Assembly (NCBI GenBank): GCA_937876275.1
Contig: CALFIA010000300.1
Span: 1 to 7,758, forward strand
Length of the DNA: 7,758 bases
Direction of reading: 5' to 3'
Source: an uncultured Actinomycetes bacterium
Lineage (GTDB): Bacteria; Actinomycetota; Actinomycetes; S36-B12
Shown here: positions 1 through 5,933 of the stretch, piece after piece
How the letters are laid out: every line of letters starts with the position of its first letter
Position numbering within the stretch: the first letter of the stretch is position 1
Notes under the pieces: model-generated
Told to the model about the DNA's origin: nothing
What the model saw: only the letters and a program-made list of their open reading frames with translations
Databases searched by the model: none
Translations under genes and position numbers: made by a program

Positions 1-1055
1 TCTCCGAGTGCCGCTCCTGATTCGAGTGCCTCACGCGCAATGGGAATACGCGCGGCAATTGCCGAAACGAGATCCTCGACAGGCTTGCCTATCGCTGCGT
101 CATACGCAGTCAGCGCGGCCGCGGCATTGAGAGTCACTGAGTCGCGAATTGCGCGTACGCGATCGGCATCGGGGTCAGTGGCATCGACTCCGCGGAAGGT
201 CTTGAGCAGCAGCTCGGCGTTTCGCTCGGGCAAGCCGCCGGCGAGCAAGGCCTGATCGACGCGCTCAATTCCCCAATCTGCAGGATCGATGCTGAGGATC
301 TTGACGTCGGATGTGCGGGCATCCCACACCGTGGTCGTGGTCGCAGTCGAGATTTCATCGAGTCCGTCGTCACCGCGTACGACCACTCCGCGCACACCGC
401 GCAGAGCAAGGGTCTGGGCGAGCGCCGGTGCCAGGGTCGGATCAGCGCAGCCGATGAGTGCAGCCTGAGCACCCGCCGGATTCGCGAGCGGGCCAAGAAT
501 GTTGAAGAAGGTCGGGAAGGCGACTTCCTTGCGCACTGGTGCCGCGTGACGAAGCGCGGGGTGATGTCGCGGTGCGAAGCAGAAGCCGATACCGACGCCG
601 TTGACGCATGCGGCGACCTGCTCGGGGCTGAGATCGATGACAATGCCGAGCTCGGCAAGAACATCGGCGGTGCCGGTCGACGACGATGCGGCTCGGTTGC
701 CGTGCTTGGCAATGGGTGCGCCGACTGATGACGCGACGAGTGCAGCCATCGTCGAGATGTTGACGGAGTGCGAGAGATCACCGCCGGTGCCCACGACATC
801 GAGGCGGATGAGATCAGCAGGCAGAGGCACCCAATCGCAGTGCTCGAGCATGACGCTGACCAATGCGCTGATCTCGTCGGGTGTCTCGCCCTTCGCGCGC
901 AGGCCCATGGCAAAGGCGCCGATCTGAGCGGGAGTCGCTACGCCATCGAGAATCTGCTCCATGGCCCACGTCACGCTGGCGGGATCGAGGTCGGTGCGCG
1001 TGCTCAGCGTGCGCAGGACCGAGGCCCAGGTCGGAGACGCGGGAAGTGTCGTCAT
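1..1055 (-). CDS. trpD: Anthranilate phosphoribosyltransferase (3' end beyond window)
   Basis: TrpD transfers phosphoribose from PRPP to anthranilate in the cytoplasm, the second committed step of tryptophan synthesis. I translated 351 codons from the ATG at 1055; the frame is still open at position 1. The family is usually about 340-370 residues, so only a short tail should be missing. Visible motifs, in order: the N-terminal helical domain (about 1-75), the PRPP-binding GTGGD loop (89-93), NISTMAALV (99-107), KHGNRAASS (117-125) followed by ADVLAELG (130-137), the anthranilate-site segment FNILGPLANPA (184-194), and DGLDEIS (230-236) with the metal-binding Asp-Glu pair (233-234). All key motifs are intact, so the enzyme should be active. 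The start lies 7 bp after the stop of the receiver-like gene and has no clear Shine-Dalgarno sequence, which suggests co-transcription and perhaps translational coupling. No other trp gene is adjacent. The identification is very secure. Confidence 0.96.
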   Translation of the reverse strand, partial: MTTLPASPTWASVLRTLSTRTDLDPASVTWAMEQILDGVATPAQIGAFAMGLRAKGETPDEISALVSVMLEHCDWVPLPADLIRLDVVGTGGDLSHSVNISTMAALVASSVGAPIAKHGNRAASSSTGTADVLAELGIVIDLSPEQVAACVNGVGIGFCFAPRHHPALRHAAPVRKEVAFPTFFNILGPLANPAGAQAALIGCADPTLAPALAQTLALRGVRGVVVRGDDGLDEISTATTTTVWDARTSDVKILSIDPADWGIERVDQALLAGGLPERNAELLLKTFRGVDATDPDADRVRAIRDSVTLNAAAALTAYDAAIGKPVEDLVSAIAARIPIAREALESGAALG

Positions 1056-1062
1056 CGACGAA

Positions 1063-1485
1063 TTAGACGGTGGCGACAGCCTGGCGAGCAGCCAGGAGTC
1101 GGACGACCTCGCCGGCTAGGGCGATGCCGTTAATGGGGTGAGCCACGGCCGCGTCAGCGCGCGACCAGGTGGCCAGCCAGGCATCCTGCGGACGCCCCAC
1201 CAGCACGAGGATCGGCGGGCACTTGTAGATCTCGTCCTTGAGCTGGCGCGAGACACCCAGACCACCGGCGGGGGCCGCCTCGCCATCGAGGATGAGCAGG
1301 TCGAACCCGCCCTTGTCGACGGCCGAGATCACGGCGGGCTCGGTGGCGCATTCGGTGTACTCAATGGCCGGCAGGTCAGCGCTCGGGCGCGGGCCCAAGG
1401 CCAAGAACACCTGCTGGCGCACGGTGCGGTCATCGCTGTAGACGAGCACCTTCAGCGGACGGGCGGGGGCGGAATTCTGGCTCAC
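1063..1485 (-). CDS. Single-domain response-regulator-like receiver protein, atypical
   Basis: This 140-residue protein has the alternating strand/helix pattern of a CheY-like receiver and nothing else. No DNA-binding or enzymatic output domain is present. Strand 1 (KVLVYSDD, 12-19) ends in the acidic pair D18/D19 that normally binds Mg2+. The phospho-acceptor position is D67 in FDLLILDGE (61-69). Two other canonical residues are missing: the switch Thr/Ser after strand 4 is V96 (ILVLVGR), and the invariant Lys of the K-P motif is His (H116 in AHPI). The protein may therefore be phosphorylated weakly or act without phosphorylation, for example by protein interaction; this is inference. The start is the GTG at 1485, which has no good Shine-Dalgarno but has a TANNNT box 7 nt upstream, suggesting a leaderless mRNA. 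It precedes trpD by 7 bp and is divergent from ctaE. Its function is unknown, and no histidine kinase is nearby. Confidence 0.8.
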   Translation of the reverse strand: MSQNSAPARPLKVLVYSDDRTVRQQVFLALGPRPSADLPAIEYTECATEPAVISAVDKGGFDLLILDGEAAPAGGLGVSRQLKDEIYKCPPILVLVGRPQDAWLATWSRADAAVAHPINGIALAGEVVRLLAARQAVATV

Positions 1486-1492
1486 GTGCCGA

Positions 1493-1498
1493 ACTCTA
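1493..1498 (-). promoter_or_regulatory. Candidate -10 box of a leaderless promoter for the receiver-trpD unit
   Basis: On the minus strand the hexamer TAGAGT matches the actinobacterial -10 pattern TANNNT. It is followed by 7 nt and then the GTG start codon at 1485. That spacing puts transcription initiation at or next to the start codon, as in leaderless actinobacterial transcripts, and would explain the absence of a Shine-Dalgarno sequence. No convincing -35 box is seen. This is inferred from sequence only. Confidence 0.45.
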
Positions 1499-1573
1499 TC
1501 CGTGAGGGATTACCTCGTGCCGACTACCCCGGAGTGCTGAGGTGACAAACGCGACATTTTCTGCGGGCCATTT

Positions 1574-1625
1574 CACGGGGGGTCAGGAGGCAACCTGAGC
1601 GGCGATCTGCCAGACTCCCCCCGTG
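1574..1625 (+). promoter_or_regulatory. G/C-rich inverted repeat enclosing AGGAGG and covering the ctaE start
   Basis: CACGGGGGG (1574-1582) is perfectly complementary to CCCCCCGTG (1617-1625), and the right arm contains the GTG start codon of ctaE (1623-1625). Between the arms lie the only strong Shine-Dalgarno-like sequence of this region (AGGAGG, 1585-1590) and a smaller inverted repeat, TCAGG (1583-1587) / CCTGA (1594-1598), that overlaps it. AGGAGG is 32 nt from the GTG, too far for normal use in linear RNA. If transcribed, the structure could hide the start codon. It could equally be a protein-binding palindrome in DNA. A regulatory role is inference; the repeat itself is exact. Confidence 0.4.
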
Positions 1626-2228
1626 GCGAACGCAACGACGATCCCCCCGGCCTACTCGCACGCCCCTGCCAACCGGCCGAACATGGTCGCGATCGGCACC
1701 ATCGTGTGGCTGTCGAGCGAGCTCATGTTCTTCGCGGCGCTGTTCGCGATGTACTTCACCCTGCGGGCGGTGAACCCTGAACTGTGGGCTGAAGAGACCA
1801 AGCTGCTCAACATTCCGTTCGCGAGCGTCAACACCACCGTGCTGGTGCTGTCTTCTGTCACCTGCCAGCTCGGCGTCTTCGCCGCTGAGCGCGGTGACGT
1901 CAAGGGCCTGCGCCGCTGGTTCACGATCACCTTCCTTATGGGCGCATTCTTCATCGGTGGCCAGATCACCGAGTACACCTCGCTGGTGCGCGACGGACTC
2001 ACGCTTTCCTCGAACGCATACGGCTCCGCCTTCTACCTCACCACCGGCTTCCACGGCCTGCACGTGACCGGCGGACTCATCGCCTTCCTGTTCGTCCTCG
2101 CGACCACGTATGTCACCAAGCGCTTTACGCACGATGAGGCCACGCGCGCCATTGTCGTGTCGTACTACTGGCACTTCGTCGACGTTGTCTGGATCGCACT
2201 GTTCTTCATGATTTACATCCTCAAGTAA
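1623..2228 (+). CDS. ctaE: Cytochrome c oxidase (aa3) subunit III
   Basis: CtaE is the integral-membrane subunit III of the haem-copper aa3 oxidase, which stabilises the catalytic core (CtaD) near the proton-uptake side. The 201-residue protein has five predicted membrane helices (about 27-48, 70-89, 98-117, 136-161 and 178-200), the usual actinobacterial form lacking the first two helices of the seven-helix mitochondrial protein. Family motifs include NRPNMVAIGTIVWLSSELMFF (18-38) with the conserved membrane Glu E33, FHGLHV (143-148) and YYWHFVDVVWI (181-191). The start chosen is the GTG at 1623. It gives the short soluble N-terminus expected before NRPNM, and an in-frame stop lies just upstream at 1596-1598. 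No Shine-Dalgarno lies at normal distance, and the start codon sits in an inverted repeat. It leads the ctaE-qcrCAB cluster, 70 bp before qcrC. Assignment is secure; the exact start is less so. Confidence 0.96.
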   Translation: MANATTIPPAYSHAPANRPNMVAIGTIVWLSSELMFFAALFAMYFTLRAVNPELWAEETKLLNIPFASVNTTVLVLSSVTCQLGVFAAERGDVKGLRRWFTITFLMGAFFIGGQITEYTSLVRDGLTLSSNAYGSAFYLTTGFHGLHVTGGLIAFLFVLATTYVTKRFTHDEATRAIVVSYYWHFVDVVWIALFFMIYILK

Positions 2229-2298
2229 CACCTGCACGACCCTCAAGGCAGCGCGAAAAGCACTGCAATTGCTGGATAAAACGGAAGGTACGACCACA

Positions 2299-3093
2299 GT
2301 GAAGTTCCTGGCCGCAAGACGGCGCAGCCCCCTGGCTGCTGTTGCCATGCTGCTGATCGCGCTCATCGGTATCGGTGCCGGCTACGCGGTCATCGCGAAC
2401 GCCCGCCCTGCTGAGGCCGCCGCAGTCGCAAGCACCGAGACTCAGGTCGAGCAAGGCAAGCGCCTCTACCTTGAGGGCTGCGCTTCCTGCCACGGCATGC
2501 AGTCGCAAGGAACGTCACAAGGTCCGACTCTTATCGGTGTTGGCGCCGCAGCCGTCGACTTCCAGGTCGGCAGCGGTCGTATGCCGATGGCGATGCCCGG
2601 AGCGCAGGCAGCACCTCGTGATCCCGCGCAGTACACCGATGATCAGATCGCCGCGATGGCCGCCTACGTGGCTTCGCTGGCCCCCGGTCCCGCAATCCCC
2701 ACCCAGGAAGACGTCAACTTCGAGTCGGCCGATGCTGCACAAGGTGGCGTGCTATTCCGCACCAACTGCTCGCAGTGCCACCAGGCAGCTGGCCAGGGCG
2801 GCGCCCTGACTCAGGGCAAGTACGCCCCCAGCCTGATGAACGCCGAGCCCAAGGAGATCTACGAGGCCATGATCACCGGCCCGCAGAGCATGCCGGTGTT
2901 CAGCAATGCCACGATCCCCACCCAGGACAAGCAGGCGATCATCAAGTACATCGACACCCTGCAGACCCTGCCCGATCCGGGCGGGTTGGCCCTGGGCCGC
3001 CTCGGCCCAGTGCCTGAGACCGTCTTCCTCTGGACCGCCGTCTTCGCCGCTCTCATCGCAGTGGCCATCTGGATCGGAATTAAGGCACGATGA
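2299..3093 (+). CDS. qcrC: Di-haem cytochrome c subunit of the bcc menaquinol:cytochrome c reductase
   Basis: QcrC is the membrane-bound cytochrome cc subunit of the actinobacterial bcc complex. It carries electrons from the Rieske protein directly to cytochrome oxidase, replacing soluble cytochrome c. From the GTG at 2299 it has 264 residues: a positively charged N-terminus and membrane helix (about 12-33), cytochrome c domain 1 with CASCH (61-65) and probable axial Met M95 or M97 (GSGRMPM), domain 2 with CSQCH (157-161) and probable axial Met M198 (GPQSMPV), and a C-terminal membrane helix (about 240-262). I prefer 2299 because GGAAGG (2283-2288) lies 10 nt upstream. A TTG at 2269 in the same frame would add ten residues, but without a good ribosome site. 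The stop overlaps the qcrA start as ATGA, implying translational coupling. Both haem sites are intact, so a functional two-haem electron carrier is expected. Confidence 0.96.
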   Translation: MKFLAARRRSPLAAVAMLLIALIGIGAGYAVIANARPAEAAAVASTETQVEQGKRLYLEGCASCHGMQSQGTSQGPTLIGVGAAAVDFQVGSGRMPMAMPGAQAAPRDPAQYTDDQIAAMAAYVASLAPGPAIPTQEDVNFESADAAQGGVLFRTNCSQCHQAAGQGGALTQGKYAPSLMNAEPKEIYEAMITGPQSMPVFSNATIPTQDKQAIIKYIDTLQTLPDPGGLALGRLGPVPETVFLWTAVFAALIAVAIWIGIKAR

Positions 3094-4136
3094 GCGACCA
3101 CAGCACTCCCGACTCCCACGAGAACCTGCCGGCCAAGCTGGGGTACTCCCCCTTGGCCGATATCGAGCACAAGCCCCGCTTGACCGATACCGATCCCAAG
3201 GCAGCCCGTCGCGCTGAGCGCCAGGTCGCCACCATGTTCGTCCTGTCGATCCTGCTCGTGATCGCCTTCGTAGTCGCCTACATCGGCATCGACAAGTCGA
3301 CCATCGTCTACATCCCGCTCTTCGGCGAAGTCGGTGCATCCAACTTCGCCCTCGGCCTGTGCATGGGCCTGGCGGTGTTCCTCATCGGTGCCGGAGCGAT
3401 CCAGTGGGCCAAGAAGCTCATGCCCGACACCGAGGTGGTCGCGCAGCGTCACGAGATGGCCTCCCCCGAGGCGGCCACCGACGAGGCCGAGGCGAACTAC
3501 CAGCGCGGCAAGACCGAGTCGGGCTTCGCTCAGTACAAGATCATCCGCCGCACGCTGATCGGTGCGCTTGCGCTCTTCCCGATCCCGCTGGTCATCATGC
3601 TGCGCGACCTCTGGTCGACCCCGGCGGGCAGCCCGAGCCCCGACGCCATCCTCTCCAAGACCTTGTGGAAGAAGGGTGAGCGCATCGTCGTCGACGGCAC
3701 GTACACCCCGGTCAAGGCCGCAGACCTGCCCGTCGGCGGCCTGATCTCTGCCGTTCCCGCCGATCTTCTCGAGGTCGAAGAGGTCGAGGGCAATCTCAAC
3801 GCGCGCGCCAAGGCCGCCATCATCGTGATCCGCATGGATCCCAGTGAGATTCGCTCACAGCAAGGTGACGGCTGGGATTACCAGGGCATCTTGGCCTACT
3901 CGAAGATCTGCACGCACGTGGGATGCCCGATCGCCCTGTACGAACAGCGCACGCATCACCTGCTGTGCCCGTGCCACCAGTCGACCTTCGATCTCGCCGA
4001 TGCCGGCAACGTCATCTTCGGCCCGGCTGCGCGTCGCATGCCGCAGTTGCCGATTGGCGTCGATGCGGAAGGCTATCTCGTAGCAATGTCTGACTTCGCC
4101 GAGCCCATCGGCCCGAGTTTCTGGGAGCGTGGATGA
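3090..4136 (+). CDS. qcrA: Rieske iron-sulfur subunit of the bcc menaquinol:cytochrome c reductase
   Basis: QcrA accepts one electron from menaquinol at the Qo (positive-side) site of QcrB and passes it to the haems of QcrC. The protein has 348 residues. A charged cytoplasmic N-terminus of about 45 residues precedes three membrane helices (about 46-66, 84-104 and 153-171), the typical actinobacterial three-helix arrangement in place of the single anchor of mitochondrial Rieske proteins. The extracytoplasmic Rieske domain carries both [2Fe-2S] boxes: CTHVGC (274-279), with C274 and H276 as ligands, and CPCHQS (293-298), with C293 and H296 as ligands. C279 and C295 are placed to form the usual disulfide. 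The region between helices 2 and 3 (about 111-150) is hydrophilic and rich in Glu and Ala. The start ATG overlaps the qcrC stop, and the stop overlaps the qcrB start, both as ATGA. All cluster ligands are present. Confidence 0.96.
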   Translation: MSDHSTPDSHENLPAKLGYSPLADIEHKPRLTDTDPKAARRAERQVATMFVLSILLVIAFVVAYIGIDKSTIVYIPLFGEVGASNFALGLCMGLAVFLIGAGAIQWAKKLMPDTEVVAQRHEMASPEAATDEAEANYQRGKTESGFAQYKIIRRTLIGALALFPIPLVIMLRDLWSTPAGSPSPDAILSKTLWKKGERIVVDGTYTPVKAADLPVGGLISAVPADLLEVEEVEGNLNARAKAAIIVIRMDPSEIRSQQGDGWDYQGILAYSKICTHVGCPIALYEQRTHHLLCPCHQSTFDLADAGNVIFGPAARRMPQLPIGVDAEGYLVAMSDFAEPIGPSFWERG

Positions 4137-5878
4137 CCGCGACAAGTCCGGTTGAGCAGGTAGGCGGCGGAGTCGCTACCTACGTCGACCAGCGCATTGG
4201 AAGTAATAAGTTCCTCGCTCGCAACCTGGGCAAGGTCTTCCCCGACCACTGGTCGTTCATGCTCGGCGAAATCGCCCTGTACAGCTTCATCGTCGTGCTG
4301 CTCACCGGCACCTTCCTGACGCTGTTCTTCAAGCCCTCCATGGCCGAGGTGCTCTACGACGGCTCCTACGTGCCCCTCAAGGGCATCAAGATGTCGCAGG
4401 CCTACTCCTCCACCCTCGACATCTCCTTCGATGTTCGCGGTGGTCTGCTGCTTCGCCAGATGCATCACTGGGCAGCCCTGATCTTCATCGCCGCCATGAG
4501 CGTGCACATGTTCCGCGTGTTCTTCACCGGCGCATTCCGCAAGCCGCGCGAGTTCAACTGGATCATCGGCGTTGCCCTGGTGACCCTCGGCCTCGGCGCC
4601 GGCTTCTCGGGCTACTCACTTCCTGACGACCTGCTGTCGGGTACCGGTCTGCAGATCGCCCGCGGCATCATGCAGTCGATCCCGGTCATCGGCACCTGGA
4701 TGGCCTTCCTGCTCTTCGGCGGGGAGTTCCCCGGCACGGAGTTCATCTCGCGCCTTTACGGCGTGCACATCCTGCTCATCCCCGGCCTGATCCTGGCCCT
4801 GGTGACGATCCACCTCATGCTCGTATGGACCCAGAAGCACACCCAGTTCCCCGGCCCGGGCCGCACCAACGACAACGTCGTCGGCTACCCGCTGATGCCG
4901 GTGTACATGGCCAAGGCCGGTGGCTTCTTCTTCGTCGTGTTCGGCGTGATCGCACTTATCGGCGGCCTTGTCACGATCAACCCGATCTGGATCTTCGGGC
5001 CATTCATGCCCGATCAAGTCAGCGCCGGCTCCCAGCCGGACTGGTACATCGGCTGGCTCGACGGCGCCCTGCGCACGATGCCCAACATCGAGTCCTCGCT
5101 CTTCGGCTTCACCATCTCCTGGAACATCTTCATTCCGGCGGTCGTGATCCCCGGCATCATCTTCACGGCGCTTGCCCTGTACCCGTTCCTCGAGGCGTGG
5201 GTCACCGGCGACAAGAAGGAGCATCACCTTCTCGATCGTCCGCGCAATGCCCCGACCCGTACGGGCATCGGCGTCATGGCACTGACCTTCTACCTGCTCT
5301 TGTGGGTCGGTGGCGGCAACGACATCATCGCCATCACGTTCGGGCTGTCGATCAACTCGATCATCTGGTTCCTGCGCATCGCGCTGATCATCCTTCCGCC
5401 GATCATGTTCATCGTGACTCGTCGCATCTGCCTCAGCCTGCAACGTCGCGATCGCGAGAAGCTGCTGCACGGCTACGAGTCCGGTCGCATCCTGCGACTG
5501 CCGCATGGCGAGTTCATCGAGGTCCACCAGCCGATCAATGCCAAGGAAATGGCAGTGATCACCGGAAAGACCGACATCACTCCCCTGCCGCTTCCCCCGG
5601 CCACCGATGCCGATGGCGTGCGCAACAAGCACTTCCAGGTCAAGAAGCTGCGCGCGAAGCTCAGTGGCTTCTTCTACTCGGAGAACATCGCACTGCCGAC
5701 TGCCGCAGAGATCGAGGCAGGCCAGCATCACGCCGAGCACGCAGCAGCCATCGAGGCTCCCCTGCACGCCTACGAGGATGCCGACCAGATCAATCGGGCT
5801 CACGGTGGTGTTCTGCATCATCCGGGCATGCCGCTCACGAATGCCGAGCAGCTCGCCGAAGACGGCGGTCACCTGTAA
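4133..5878 (+). CDS. qcrB: Cytochrome b subunit of the bcc menaquinol:cytochrome c reductase
   Basis: QcrB is the membrane cytochrome b that oxidises menaquinol on the positive side, sends one electron to the Rieske protein and returns the other through haems bL and bH. It has 581 residues. Probable haem ligands are H111 and H125 on helix B (MHHWAALIF and SVHMFR) and H212 and H227 on helix D (YGVHILL and TIHLML). The Qo-site motif is PDWY (302-305), the actinobacterial variant of PEWY. Hydrophobic helices continue to about residue 430 and are followed by a soluble tail of about 150 residues. An extension is normal for actinobacterial QcrB, but this protein is longer than the roughly 545-residue mycobacterial one, and its last 50 residues are rich in His and acidic residues. 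The ATG at 4133 overlaps the qcrA stop. The gene ends the operon, 11 bp before a strong hairpin. Identification is certain. Confidence 0.97.
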   Translation: MTATSPVEQVGGGVATYVDQRIGSNKFLARNLGKVFPDHWSFMLGEIALYSFIVVLLTGTFLTLFFKPSMAEVLYDGSYVPLKGIKMSQAYSSTLDISFDVRGGLLLRQMHHWAALIFIAAMSVHMFRVFFTGAFRKPREFNWIIGVALVTLGLGAGFSGYSLPDDLLSGTGLQIARGIMQSIPVIGTWMAFLLFGGEFPGTEFISRLYGVHILLIPGLILALVTIHLMLVWTQKHTQFPGPGRTNDNVVGYPLMPVYMAKAGGFFFVVFGVIALIGGLVTINPIWIFGPFMPDQVSAGSQPDWYIGWLDGALRTMPNIESSLFGFTISWNIFIPAVVIPGIIFTALALYPFLEAWVTGDKKEHHLLDRPRNAPTRTGIGVMALTFYLLLWVGGGNDIIAITFGLSINSIIWFLRIALIILPPIMFIVTRRICLSLQRRDREKLLHGYESGRILRLPHGEFIEVHQPINAKEMAVITGKTDITPLPLPPATDADGVRNKHFQVKKLRAKLSGFFYSENIALPTAAEIEAGQHHAEHAAAIEAPLHAYEDADQINRAHGGVLHHPGMPLTNAEQLAEDGGHL

Positions 5879-5889
5879 CGCACAGTCAT

Positions 5890-5923
5890 TGAGAAAGGCC
5901 CGGCATCTGCCGGGCCTTTCTCA
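5890..5923. terminator. Hairpin terminator between convergent qcrB and P450 genes
   Basis: A perfect 15-bp inverted repeat (TGAGAAAGGCCCGGC at 5890-5904 and its complement at 5909-5923) encloses a 4-nt loop, ATCT. It starts 11 bp after the qcrB stop and ends 10 bp before the stop of the oppositely oriented P450 gene. No run of T follows on the plus strand; the right arm itself holds CCTTTCTC. By symmetry the hairpin can act in both directions. Confidence 0.85.
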
Positions 5924-5933
5924 TGTTCAAGGT

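Noticed and set aside
134..913. Long open frame of 259 codons on the minus strand inside the trpD region
   Set aside because: It is out of frame with the trpD translation, which contains every TrpD motif. The alternative product is Ser/Arg/Pro-rich with no recognisable motif, a normal by-product of high-GC DNA.
1541..1560. GTGACAAACGCGACA as a CRP-like operator between the receiver gene and ctaE
   Set aside because: Only one half resembles the TGTGA half-site; the other half does not match TCACA, so the symmetry is too weak to call.
2269..2298. TTG at 2269 as the qcrC start
   Set aside because: It would add ten residues before the membrane signal and has no good Shine-Dalgarno, while the GTG at 2299 has GGAAGG at suitable spacing.
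1524..2366. Minus-strand open frame of 280 codons across ctaE and the start of qcrC
   Set aside because: It is opposite confidently identified membrane and haem proteins, has no motif, and would run through the divergent promoter region.
4616..5872. Long antisense open frame of 418 codons opposite qcrB
   Set aside because: qcrB is certain on the plus strand. The antisense product is an Asp/Glu/Arg/His-rich low-complexity shadow without family motifs or a ribosome site.
4825..5892. Plus-strand open frame of 355 codons overlapping qcrB
   Set aside because: It is the +1-shifted reading of qcrB with His/Arg/Pro-rich shadow composition; the qcrB frame has all the cytochrome b motifs.
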